From JAFDVL01 sp043719385 (GTDB lineage: Bacteria; Acidobacteriota; Blastocatellia; RBC074), in NCBI GenBank assembly GCA_043719385.1, contig JAYSTY010000239.1, positions 1-7,718 of the forward strand: 7,718 bases of DNA. The letters are read 5' to 3'. The position numbers and the translations under genes are program-made. The notes beneath the pieces were generated by a model. The model saw only the letters and a list, made by a program, of their open reading frames with translations, ran no database searches and was not told where the DNA came from. Positions within the stretch are counted from its first letter, which is position 1, and every line of letters begins with the position of its first letter. Shown one piece after another: positions 1-7,237 of the stretch.

Positions 1-1637
1 TGTTCATCACGTTCGACGAGTTCTTTTTGATCGCGCTTGACGATCAAATTCGTATCGCGTCCGATCCATTCGCGGCGATCATTTTTGACGCGCAAGTCCA
101 TGTCCTTTTCGGCATGCATGAACAATTGCTCATCGCCTTTTTTGTCCTCCATCCGCATTTCATTAAACCCGGCGCCGCCTTTTGAGGAGTAAGTTTTGAT
201 CGTGCTTTTCGTCATCTCATCGGGCAGTTTGTAGGGCGGCATTGAATCGGCGTTATAGACGCGACCAACAATAATTGGACGATCCGGGTCGCCTTCCAGA
301 AAATCTACGATTACTTCCTGCCCGATCCGCGGCAGCGAGATTTGCCCCCAGCCTTTGCCCGCCCAGTTCGTGGCGACGCGAATCCAGCACGAACTGTTTT
401 CATCGAACTTGCCTTCCCGATCCCAGTGGAATTGCACTTTGACGCGTCCATATTTATCGGTGTAAATCTCTTCGCCAGAGGGGCCAACGATGATGGCTGT
501 CTGTGTGCCATGAACGACTGGCACGGGCGTCGTGCGTGCCGGGCGATAGGGTGCGGGGTGAATAATACATTGAAAAGAATTGTAATAATCGAACGAAGAT
601 TCGCCGCCTTCAGAACTGCGCCAACTCTCGCCCAGATCGGCAGAATGATAAACGGATGTCAGCACATACGCCTTATTAAAATCCCGCCGAAAATGATCGC
701 GTAAATCAAACCGATAGCCGGAGACTAAACCGCGACAGGTGCTGGAACCAGTGATGACAACCTGGGGCGTGTCTTCTTCCTGGATGCGAACGCCGACCAG
801 TTTTTCGCCTTCGTCTTTGGTTTTGTATTCACCGGGGTAATCGTAAATTTCAAATTTGGTGTCGCCTTTGCCGGACAAATTCGCCGTCAAATCCAGCGAA
901 GGTTTTTCAAAATTAAAATCGCGCACCGTGTATTGACCGGGGCGGACTTCGCGGCTCATCGTGAAATCCGTGATGACATCTTCGTCGCGTTCCTGCCCCG
1001 CAACAGTTTTATAACTCACCATATCTTGTAAGGGGCAGGGCTTAAATTCGCTCGGTGTATTCACCAGCATCAGCGTGTGCTTGTTTTCTTCGTGCTCGAA
1101 GAAATAATAAATGCCTTCTTCCTCCATCAACCGTGCGACAAAATTAAAATCAGTTTCGCGGTACTGCACACAATATTCCCGCTTGGCAAAACTGCCCTGC
1201 AATTTATTTTTATAATCGGAAAACCCATTATCTTTAAAGATTTTTTCGAGGATTTCAGGCACGGTCATTTCCTGAAAAATACGGCAATCACTGGTGCGTG
1301 TGAGCATCCACAACCAGGGCACCAGTGTCGCCTGATAATGAGTAAAGACGGTGGGATTCTCGTTGCCTTCAAGCATTGAGGAACCGCCCTGGGCAAACGA
1401 GCTAATCAGACCATTGATAAATCTTTCGGTGCCATCAGGTAAGAGAATTTTGACCGTAGATTTTTTTCCGACAATATCTTCAAACTTAATGTTGCGATCT
1501 TCAGAAAGCAGCCGTAATTGAAAGCTGAAGATTTGGGCCACGCCTTCCTGACCGCTAAATCCCTGGAGCAATAAGGTATCTTCGCCAAGTGGCGTACTGA
1601 TTTTAAGTATTCTGTTTTCCTGCGTAAATTTAGGCAA
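1..1637 (-). CDS. vgrG: T6SS spike protein VgrG (TssI), 3' end beyond the window
   Basis: This is the trimeric spike tip of the T6SS, which sits on the Hcp tube, punctures the target cell and carries effectors. About 545 residues are visible, in one uninterrupted frame that runs off the left edge. The protein starts PKFTQENRILKISTPLG, and the gp27-like part fills roughly residues 1-380, including YRETDFNFVARLMEEEGIYY. The gp5-like OB-fold part follows, with KYGRVKVQFHWD at 395-406 and then PRIGQEVIVDFLEGDPDRP and VGRVYN. NEMRMEDKKG at about 492-501 and HAEKDMDL lead into the start of the beta-helical needle. I chose the TTG at 1637-1635 because GGGAG lies 8 bases upstream and the family's N-terminus begins there; an in-frame TTG at 1670 is the only other option before a stop at 1694. 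Any C-terminal effector extension would lie outside the window. The gene follows the GH19 and RES genes, which suggests they are its cargo. Confidence 0.96.
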   Translation of the reverse strand, partial: MPKFTQENRILKISTPLGEDTLLLQGFSGQEGVAQIFSFQLRLLSEDRNIKFEDIVGKKSTVKILLPDGTERFINGLISSFAQGGSSMLEGNENPTVFTHYQATLVPWLWMLTRTSDCRIFQEMTVPEILEKIFKDNGFSDYKNKLQGSFAKREYCVQYRETDFNFVARLMEEEGIYYFFEHEENKHTLMLVNTPSEFKPCPLQDMVSYKTVAGQERDEDVITDFTMSREVRPGQYTVRDFNFEKPSLDLTANLSGKGDTKFEIYDYPGEYKTKDEGEKLVGVRIQEEDTPQVVITGSSTCRGLVSGYRFDLRDHFRRDFNKAYVLTSVYHSADLGESWRSSEGGESSFDYYNSFQCIIHPAPYRPARTTPVPVVHGTQTAIIVGPSGEEIYTDKYGRVKVQFHWDREGKFDENSSCWIRVATNWAGKGWGQISLPRIGQEVIVDFLEGDPDRPIIVGRVYNADSMPPYKLPDEMTKSTIKTYSSKGGAGFNEMRMEDKKGDEQLFMHAEKDMDLRVKNDRREWIGRDTNLIVKRDQKELVERDE

Positions 1638-1645
1638 TGTGTTAT

Positions 1646-1650
1646 CTCCC
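1646..1650 (-). promoter_or_regulatory. Ribosome binding site for vgrG, supporting a TTG start
   Basis: GGGAG on the minus strand is followed by 8 bases and then TTG (1637-1635). No in-frame ATG or GTG precedes the conserved N-terminal VgrG sequence, so this site decides the start. The 60-base gap between the GH19 stop and this start shows no hairpin or T-run. Confidence 0.65.
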
Positions 1651-1697
1651 GCAATTGGCTCCCTGAACAAACTCCACTCACAATGTAATCGTTAAGC

Positions 1698-2483
1698 TTA
1701 TGGCCCCTCTTCGCCGCGCATCAGGATGAATTTAGCTCGATTGTAATACGACTGGCGATCTGCTAATCCATTCAGACCACCATTAATGCGAATTGTCACG
1801 GATTTAAAATTAGCAGCGCTGTCAGCACTGGTATATTTATTGAGCTTCCGTGTCCGCCAATACCAACCGGCAACTCTGGCGGCGACGGTGGAGTCGGCGG
1901 CGAGCGCGGGATTTTTTTCCAGCTCCAAGCCCAAATTGCCACCAGCGGCGCGATAATTACTGCGCCCGGTCAATTGAATGTAGCCGCGCCCTTTGAATAA
2001 AGCGCCATCTCCCTTGTTGCTGTTGCCAAGTCCTTCGGCTACTTTGCGCCGCCGTGGGCTGGGGCTGTCTTTGTCGTACATAAAAAAGAAATAATCGTAC
2101 ACCTGATCGTCGGCTTCTTTTTCTTTATATTTTGCGTTTGTATATTTTGTCTTCCCGCCCATTTCTTCCAACCGGGAAAAACCTGCGCTTTCGTGCGCCA
2201 GTTGGGCAATGAACATCGCCTGCCCGATACGATTTGTAATTCCGGCATCACGTAAACCAGTATTCAAATCATTCGCCACGCGTTCCGCCCGATTGCCAAT
2301 CGTGGGGACGATCATCGTTAATTGCTCACCTGTCAAAACTACTGGTTGATTCGGATCATCATCTGGCCCATCAGCATTGCCGAGTGCGCCTGGAATGGGC
2401 GAAGCGACTCTGACCATTGTACCGTCATCAATCTCCCACGCTTGCCGAAATATGCAGGTTGGGCCGGGCAATCTTCCCCTCAT
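1698..2483 (-). CDS. GH19-type lysozyme/chitinase-fold protein, probable peptidoglycan-degrading T6SS effector
   Basis: This 261-residue protein has a glycoside hydrolase family 19 fold. Family members cleave beta-1,4 bonds in chitin or, in many bacterial and phage proteins, in peptidoglycan. Residues 1-50 are a Pro/Asp-rich leader with no signal peptide or membrane segment. The domain covers about 52-258. AQLAHESAGF (93-102) holds the likely catalytic acid E98, and E107 in SRLEE is the candidate second catalytic Glu. FKGRGYIQLTG (163-173) and IRINGG (231-236) are substrate-cleft signatures of the family. The ATG at 2483 is preceded by AGAGGTG at 6 bases, close after the RES stop codon (14-base gap); a later Met23 has no well-placed site. 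The absence of a Sec signal together with a vgrG immediately downstream suggests spike-mediated delivery to a neighbour's periplasm (inference). No candidate immunity protein with a signal peptide is visible. A phage endolysin origin is possible, but no holin or phage gene is nearby. Confidence 0.88.
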   Translation of the reverse strand: MRGRLPGPTCIFRQAWEIDDGTMVRVASPIPGALGNADGPDDDPNQPVVLTGEQLTMIVPTIGNRAERVANDLNTGLRDAGITNRIGQAMFIAQLAHESAGFSRLEEMGGKTKYTNAKYKEKEADDQVYDYFFFMYDKDSPSPRRRKVAEGLGNSNKGDGALFKGRGYIQLTGRSNYRAAGGNLGLELEKNPALAADSTVAARVAGWYWRTRKLNKYTSADSAANFKSVTIRINGGLNGLADRQSYYNRAKFILMRGEEGP

Positions 2484-2497
2484 AAAGCACCTCTATT

Positions 2498-3352
2498 CTA
2501 AAATCGTGTGGCGACTTTCGCTTTCATAATCTGCGCTTGTGCAACCACGCCGGGCGCGAAAAAGTACAAGGCATTTTCAATTTTCAGCCCCCCGACAATA
2601 CTCCCATCGCTTCCAAATAACACTAAATTGCTACCTCTTTCGCCGCGTCGTTCCGTTTCACGCGCCGTCTCAACTATCATTCCATCGTAACGTCGTGAGC
2701 TTTGAATTGCGTGCCCAATCGCGCGTGACACCGAATAATCGTTTTCATCCCGCATCAAATCAGGCAGAGTTCTACCATTCAAAAACTTATTTACGGTAGG
2801 AGCTTTGCCAATCTCATTCAAAAACCTTCGGACTTCGCCGGTGCCGGACTGGCTATGCAAGGAAAGATCTGCCACCATTTTTGGTTCCGTTAAATGAGCG
2901 ACTAAAATTCCTTTCTTCGCCATCAGGTAAGGAATCGAAACGCGCCGACTCGCTACATCCATTGGCAGCATTCGCTCAAAATCGTTATTCGCAACGGCCT
3001 CCTGAATATCTTTTTCTGAATAATGCATCATCTCTGCCAGCCCCGCCGCCTGATTCAGGAAAAAATAAACACCGCCCGCAGGGCCGCATTTTCCAACCGC
3101 ATCTGTCCCCGTAAAACGATTCTTGTCTGAGCATTGATCCCGCACCCGCAAACATTCGCTGACCGATGAACCAGCAACCATATTTTCCTCTGCCGCTTTC
3201 GTCACTGGAACATGCTCAGGTGAGACAGCTCGAAAGATTTGACGATCCGGCAACAAGAGACGATTCGGTGCGTCGCCGCGTTCAACTTTAACCAGCGCCG
3301 CCGCCAATACTGCCTGATACAAATCCGGCTTATTTATTTTCCCCATAACCAT
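2498..3352 (-). CDS. RES-domain protein, probable NAD+-targeting or ADP-ribosylating T6SS effector
   Basis: This 284-residue protein resembles the RES domain. Characterised RES toxins either break down NAD+ (MbcT, an NAD+ phosphorylase) or ADP-ribosylate a target (ParT). The match rests on FRAVSP (40-45), NRF (78-80), GGVYFFLNQAAGLAEMMHY (93-111, with E107 as the candidate conserved Glu), and a C-terminal block of AIGHAIQSSRRYDGMIVETAR (211-231) followed by NLVLF (242-246). The usual PSAR-type Ser appears as Thr229 in ETAR. The segment from about 112 to 205 is longer than in compact RES toxins. There is no signal peptide or membrane segment, so it would act in the cytoplasm. Two in-frame ATGs (3352 and 3346) are possible: AGGGA is 6 bases before the second, and an upstream AGG is 6 before the first. 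It lies 22 bases after the macrodomain gene and 14 before the GH19 gene. The RES assignment is pattern-based; the effector role is inferred from context. Confidence 0.68.
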   Translation of the reverse strand: MVMGKINKPDLYQAVLAAALVKVERGDAPNRLLLPDRQIFRAVSPEHVPVTKAAEENMVAGSSVSECLRVRDQCSDKNRFTGTDAVGKCGPAGGVYFFLNQAAGLAEMMHYSEKDIQEAVANNDFERMLPMDVASRRVSIPYLMAKKGILVAHLTEPKMVADLSLHSQSGTGEVRRFLNEIGKAPTVNKFLNGRTLPDLMRDENDYSVSRAIGHAIQSSRRYDGMIVETARETERRGERGSNLVLFGSDGSIVGGLKIENALYFFAPGVVAQAQIMKAKVATRF

Positions 3353-3374
3353 TCCCTGCCTGAAACTTTTTTTA

Positions 3375-3932
3375 TTACGCGCTAAATTTTTGCTGCTGCA
3401 GAAATACCCGCAAATCCTGCGCTGAATAAAACACCATTCTCACTTCTTTTATCGTTTCATCGTTGCGTAAAAACGCTTCGATTGCCAGCGAGGAAACTGC
3501 CGCTGCTTCCTCACGCGGATAGCCATACACACCTGTCGAAATCGCAGGAAAAGCAATCGTCGTCAACCCGTTCTCAACCGCAAGCTGGAGCGAATTGCGA
3601 TAACACGCCGCCAGGTAATCCGCATCCTGTTCACCGTGGACACCTTTCACCGGGCCGACCGTGTGAATCACAAATTTGGCCGGCAAATCTCCGGCAGTAG
3701 TAAGCACCGCTTCCCCTGTCGGCAAACCATCAGGAAAACGTGTGCGGCGAATTTCTTTGCACGCTGCCAGAATCGTGGGGCCACCCTCTTCGTGAATTGC
3801 ACCATCCACGCCGCCACCACCCAGCAGCGTCCAGTTCGCAGCGTTGACAACTGCATCAACGGCTTGCGCGGTGATGTCACCAACAAGCACTTGCACACGA
3901 TTATTTAGAAAGCCGCTCACAAGGCTCACCAT
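3375..3932 (-). CDS. Macrodomain protein, MacroD/YmdB-type ADP-ribose hydrolase
   Basis: This 185-residue single-domain protein binds ADP-ribose. Relatives of this type deacetylate O-acetyl-ADP-ribose and remove mono-ADP-ribose from acidic residues. It has the full motif set: GDIT (18-21), NAAN (30-33), GGGGVDGAIH (38-47, with the catalytic-loop Asp43), PTGEAVLT (71-78), VIHTVGP (88-94) and AFPAISTGVYGYP (127-139). Length is near that of E. coli YmdB, with about 8-10 extra N-terminal residues. No good Shine-Dalgarno precedes the ATG at 3932, and the upstream stop is only 2 bases away, so translational coupling is likely. GTG codons a few residues in are alternative starts. In this operon, next to a RES protein, it may protect the producer by removing ADP-ribose or by processing the toxin's product, as the DarG macrodomain does for DarT. 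That role is inference; a general metabolic role cannot be excluded. Confidence 0.93.
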   Translation of the reverse strand: MVSLVSGFLNNRVQVLVGDITAQAVDAVVNAANWTLLGGGGVDGAIHEEGGPTILAACKEIRRTRFPDGLPTGEAVLTTAGDLPAKFVIHTVGPVKGVHGEQDADYLAACYRNSLQLAVENGLTTIAFPAISTGVYGYPREEAAAVSSLAIEAFLRNDETIKEVRMVFYSAQDLRVFLQQQKFSA

Positions 3933-3934
3933 AA

Positions 3935-4459
3935 CTAATTGAAACTAATTCTTCCAGTGGAATAATTCACCGCGATTTCAGCGCCTGCACCTGCCATTGG
4001 AATATCCATGCAAACAACCTTTGGCACGTCATTCATGCTGCCAATGTCATATGCGTTATAAGCGTGATGTAAAAAATTACGCACTTGTTCACCCCGTGAG
4101 GCAACTCCGCGCAACCGCCAACCTAGCCGCGCCAATTCGACAAATGTTTCGCTGCGGCGTAACGCACGAGCAATTTCTGCCCACCGCCCCCCAAGCGAAA
4201 TACTTACGCCCCAATCCGTCACTTCGGTGTTTTGCATTCGTTGTATATTGTCGCAATTGAAAATTAAGGTCGCCACAAATCCGCCTGAAAAGCCTAACCC
4301 TAATCCAAGGCGGGCGCTGGCGATACTGAACCCGATTGGGTTCTCTAAATTTGTGCCGCGCACAACCATCCCCGTTGTATATTCCATTCCTGCTGCAATC
4401 AACATTCCACCTGATTTTTCGCCGATCCCAAACCAGGTCTTATTCAAATCAAAAGGCAT
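3935..4459 (-). CDS. Unrecognised 174-residue Gly-rich protein of the T6SS cluster
   Basis: I do not recognise this family. The N-terminal half (1-70) is rich in Gly and aliphatic residues, with a run at about 43-67 that includes ARLGLGLGFSGGFVATLIF. The run could be a membrane-active or tightly packed beta segment, though interspersed Arg and Ser make a classical transmembrane helix uncertain. The middle (about 84-130) is basic and probably helical, with RWAEIARALRRSETFVELARL. The tail ends in AEIAVNYSTGRISFN, which looks like beta strands. There is no N-terminal signal peptide. The start is supported by GGAG 9 bases upstream. It follows clpV by 16 bases and precedes the macrodomain gene by 2, so it is almost certainly co-expressed with both. 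It could be a small effector, an immunity factor or an adaptor that loads cargo on VgrG; nothing in the sequence decides between these. Confidence 0.8.
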   Translation of the reverse strand: MPFDLNKTWFGIGEKSGGMLIAAGMEYTTGMVVRGTNLENPIGFSIASARLGLGLGFSGGFVATLIFNCDNIQRMQNTEVTDWGVSISLGGRWAEIARALRRSETFVELARLGWRLRGVASRGEQVRNFLHHAYNAYDIGSMNDVPKVVCMDIPMAGAGAEIAVNYSTGRISFN

Positions 4460-4475
4460 ATACCGCTACTCCGTT

Positions 4476-7130
4476 TTATTGAACTTCATAAATAAATCCA
4501 CCGTCTTCGCTCACTTTTACCTGAACCGAGGTAATGGCTTCACCAGTTGACATCCGGGCTAAAAATTCGCCGGACATCGCGGGCAAGACTGTCTTATTCA
4601 AAATCTGATCCACGTTACGCGCACCGCTTTCTACCTCTTTGCAGCGACTGGCGATGGCTTCGATGACGGCTTCGTCGTAGCCAAATGCTGCGCCGTGATT
4701 TTCGCCGATGCGTTTGCCAATGCGCGCGAGTTGCAGCTTGATGATGAGCCGCAAAATATCGTCGGCAATTGGATAGTAAGGAACTACCACCATCCGACCG
4801 AGCAGCGCTGGTTTGAAGATTTTGATCAGTTCCGGGCGAATGGCTTCAATCATTCCTTCCGGTTCAGGCCGTGTATCAGGATCAGCACAGAGCTTGGTCA
4901 TCGTATCGGTCGCCGCATTCGAGGTCAGCAAAATCAACGTATTTTTGAAATCAATCTCGCGTCCTTCGCCGTCCTCAAGCATGCCTTTATCGAAGACCTG
5001 ATAGAACAATTCCATCACATCGGGATGGGCTTTTTCTACTTCGTCAAGCAACACCACGGAATACGGTTTGCGTCGCACAGCTTCGGTCAATACGCCGCCT
5101 TCACCGTAACCAACGTAACCTGGCGGCGCGCCTTTCAGTGACGACACAGTATGCGCTTCCTGATATTCGCTCATATTGATCGTGACTAAATTTCTTTCGC
5201 CGCCGTACAAAGCATCTGCCAGCGCAAGCGCGGTTTCCGTTTTACCAACGCCGCTTGTGCCCACCAGCAAAAATACGCCAACCGGACGACGCGGATCAGT
5301 CAATTGCGCCCGCGCAGTGCGGATGCGTTGCGCGATGGCATTCAACGCATGCGGTTGTCCCAACACTCGCTCTTCTAATTTTTGATGCAAGTTCATGACC
5401 GCTGTGATTTCATTGGTCAACATCTTGCCTACGGGAATTCCCGTCCAGCCCGCAATGACTTCGGCGATGCTTTGCGAAGTGACAACCGGTTGCATCAGCG
5501 GAGTTTCACCTTGCACTGCTAATAACTCAGCATTTAGTTTTGCTAACTCAACTTTCAACTCTGCGGCTCCATCGGCTTTACCTTCTGATGCCATCGTTTC
5601 AAGTTTGCCGCGCAGGTCGCTGATTTTCGTCACCAGATCGCGTTCCTTGTCCCACTGTTCTTTGAGCGTACCAAGCCGCTCTTCAACGGCTGCGCGATCC
5701 GCTTTCAATTCGCCAATTCGTTCGTCGTGCGCCGCGCCCGTAATCGTTTCGCGTTCCAGCACGTTGATTTCTGTCGTCAAATTCGTGATGCGCCGTTGTG
5801 CGTCTTCAACCGAGGGAGGAGTTGCGCCCTGTCCAATCGCTACTTTGGCGCACGCTGTATCAAGCACGCTGACAGATTTGTCCGGCAATTGCCGACCGGA
5901 AATATAACGATGTGAAAGCCGTACAGAATCTTCCACCGCTTCATCAAGAATGCGCACGTTGTGATGTTTTTCGAGCGCACTGACGATGCCGCGCATCATG
6001 ATAATTCCCTTTGCTTCGTCCGGCTCTTCAACTTTAACAACCTGGAAACGGCGAGCGAGTGCAGCGTCTTTCTCAAAATATTTTTTATATTCCGCCCACG
6101 TCGTCGCCGCGATAGTCCTGAGTTCCCCACGCGCCAATGCCGGCTTGAGCAAATTCGCCGCGTCGTTTTGTCCGGCCTGTCCACCCGCGCCAATCATCGT
6201 GTGCGCTTCGTCAATAAAAATGATGATCGGTTGCGGTGAAGCTTTGACTTCATCCATCACCGATTTCAAGCGATTTTCAAATTCACCTTTGATGCCTGCG
6301 CCCGCTTGCAACAAACCCATATCAAGCGTGCGAACGGCGACATTTTTGAGCGGTTCCGGGACATCGCCTTCCGCAATGCGCAAGGCAAATCCTTCGACGA
6401 CGGCAGTTTTTCCTACGCCTGCTTCGCCTGTCAGGATTGGATTGTTTTGTCGCCGCCGCGTGAGAATGTCTACGACCTGACGCACTTCCAGATCACGTCC
6501 CAGCACGGGATCAATTTTTCCGGCGCGAGCTTTGGCAGTCAAATCAATTGTAAATTGATCAAGCGCTTTGGTTTTCCCTGGAGCGCCAACTGCGCCACCT
6601 GAACTTTCTCCGCCTGACTCCATTGGTTGCGAAGTGAAGCCTTCCGCCGCCCGCGCTTCAGCCGAGCCACTGGTCAACGACGCAAAATTTTCTTTCAATT
6701 CATCAATTTTTATTTTGGCAAAATCTTTGGATATTTCGCGCGCCAGTCGTGCCGTTATTTCATTCGTCAGAAAGGCCAGCAATAAATGTCCTGAACGAAC
6801 TTTGGCTTCGCCGAATTCCACGGAAGCCAATAACCACGCATCTGAAATCAATGCGGGAATATGCGGAGAGATGGAAGGCGTGCGCGAATTGCCAGACTTC
6901 AACCGATCCAGCGCCACTGTGATGTCTTTCACTAAACGCGACGAATTCAATTCGTAATGCCGTAAAATTTTCGTCAAATCGGTGTCCGTAGTTTCCAGCA
7001 ATTTGACCAGCAAATGCTCGACTTCGACATCATAATTGGTGCGTGACAAACAGAGTCCCGCCGCCCCCTGAAGCGCACTGTTACAGGTTTCATTTAGTCT
7101 GGCGACAAGTGATTTTAAATTGACGTTCAT
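4476..7130 (-). CDS. clpV: T6SS sheath-recycling AAA+ ATPase ClpV (TssH)
   Basis: ClpV is a hexameric unfoldase that binds the contracted TssB/TssC sheath and disassembles it for reuse. With the start at 7130 the product is 884 residues, normal for the family. The Clp N domain covers about 1-150 and includes the ClpV-like ALQGAAGLCLSRTNYDVEVEHLL. A Ser/Gly/Ala-rich linker precedes AAA1, which has Walker A GEAGVGKT (235-242), Walker B IIFIDEAH (303-310) and Arg finger LARRF. A coiled-coil middle domain spans roughly 440-540. AAA2 has Walker A GTSGVGKT (624-631), pore loop GYVGYGEGG (671-679), Walker B VVLLDEVEKAH (692-702) and SGARNVDQILN near the C-terminus. That last motif, with the N domain, favours ClpV over ClpB. 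All catalytic residues are intact. A longer reading from GTG at 7220 adds 30 residues, but they arise from the repeat-bearing leader and lack family similarity. The closest alternative is a ClpB paralogue; the vgrG downstream argues against it. Confidence 0.96.
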   Translation of the reverse strand: MNVNLKSLVARLNETCNSALQGAAGLCLSRTNYDVEVEHLLVKLLETTDTDLTKILRHYELNSSRLVKDITVALDRLKSGNSRTPSISPHIPALISDAWLLASVEFGEAKVRSGHLLLAFLTNEITARLAREISKDFAKIKIDELKENFASLTSGSAEARAAEGFTSQPMESGGESSGGAVGAPGKTKALDQFTIDLTAKARAGKIDPVLGRDLEVRQVVDILTRRRQNNPILTGEAGVGKTAVVEGFALRIAEGDVPEPLKNVAVRTLDMGLLQAGAGIKGEFENRLKSVMDEVKASPQPIIIFIDEAHTMIGAGGQAGQNDAANLLKPALARGELRTIAATTWAEYKKYFEKDAALARRFQVVKVEEPDEAKGIIMMRGIVSALEKHHNVRILDEAVEDSVRLSHRYISGRQLPDKSVSVLDTACAKVAIGQGATPPSVEDAQRRITNLTTEINVLERETITGAAHDERIGELKADRAAVEERLGTLKEQWDKERDLVTKISDLRGKLETMASEGKADGAAELKVELAKLNAELLAVQGETPLMQPVVTSQSIAEVIAGWTGIPVGKMLTNEITAVMNLHQKLEERVLGQPHALNAIAQRIRTARAQLTDPRRPVGVFLLVGTSGVGKTETALALADALYGGERNLVTINMSEYQEAHTVSSLKGAPPGYVGYGEGGVLTEAVRRKPYSVVLLDEVEKAHPDVMELFYQVFDKGMLEDGEGREIDFKNTLILLTSNAATDTMTKLCADPDTRPEPEGMIEAIRPELIKIFKPALLGRMVVVPYYPIADDILRLIIKLQLARIGKRIGENHGAAFGYDEAVIEAIASRCKEVESGARNVDQILNKTVLPAMSGEFLARMSTGEAITSVQVKVSEDGGFIYEVQ

Positions 7131-7138
7131 CTCGTGTT

Positions 7139-7147
7139 CTCTCCTCT
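7139..7147 (-). promoter_or_regulatory. Ribosome binding site for clpV
   Basis: AGAGGAGAG on the minus strand lies 8 bases before the ATG at 7130-7128. It decides the start in favour of ATG over the GTG at 7220, which falls inside a hairpin repeat. Confidence 0.75.
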
Positions 7148-7150
7148 TAT

Positions 7151-7173
7151 CCGACAAGCTCACGGCCTGTCGG
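7151..7173 (-). repeat. Palindromic intergenic repeat, copy 1 (hairpin just before the clpV ribosome binding site)
   Basis: In the minus-strand transcript the arms CCGACAGGC and GCTTGTCGG flank the 5-base loop CGTGA and form a 9-bp stem with one G-U wobble. On the plus strand that position is an A-C mismatch, so the structure is better as minus-strand RNA. The hairpin ends 3 bases before the Shine-Dalgarno of clpV. Copy 2 begins 57 bases away and has nearly the same sequence and loop. No U-run follows, so it is not a canonical intrinsic terminator. It may be a REP-like element, an mRNA stabiliser or a translation modulator. Confidence 0.7.
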
Positions 7174-7207
7174 CAATACTGGTAAAATGGGGCGGATTCG
7201 GGTTCTG

Positions 7208-7230
7208 GCGACAAGCCCACGGCTTGTCAG
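7208..7230 (-). repeat. Palindromic intergenic repeat, copy 2 (hairpin just after the caspase-like stop)
   Basis: In the minus-strand transcript GACAAGC and GCTTGTC flank the loop CGTGG as a perfect 7-bp stem, extended to 8 bp by a U-G wobble. It lies 7 bases after the stop codon of the caspase-like gene. At the seventh stem position this copy has A-U where copy 1 has G-U, so pairing is kept in RNA despite the change. The downstream sequence has no U-run, so termination here would not be by the simple intrinsic mechanism. Confidence 0.7.
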
Positions 7231-7237
7231 ACAATAT

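Noticed and set aside
342..704. Open reading frame on the plus strand, 120 residues
   Set aside because: It lies antisense to the conserved VgrG OB-fold coding frame and shows no recognisable protein features. The other plus-strand frames across 1077-6957 are shadows for the same reason.
1406..1681. Minus-strand reading frame of 91 residues at the 5' end of vgrG
   Set aside because: It is out of frame with the VgrG sequence that begins at the TTG at 1637, and VgrG accounts for the region.
1698..2483. Prophage endolysin in a lysis cassette
   Set aside because: GH19 lysins occur in phages, but no holin, spanin, or phage structural gene accompanies it. The vgrG downstream does share ancestry with phage gp27/gp5, but together with clpV it marks a T6SS.
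3353..3374. A-rich run (seven A in the minus strand) after the macrodomain stop, considered as a slippery site
   Set aside because: It lies after the stop codon in a non-coding gap, and neither neighbouring gene needs a frameshift to be complete.
7131..7220. N-terminal extension of ClpV from GTG at 7220
   Set aside because: The 30 extra residues are encoded by the hairpin repeats and spacer, the start lies within a stem-loop, and the ATG at 7130 has a strong ribosome binding site and matches the family N-terminus.
7208..7230. Intrinsic terminator after the caspase-like gene
   Set aside because: The stem is only 7-8 bp and no U-run follows in the transcript direction, so I annotate it as a repeat and hairpin only.
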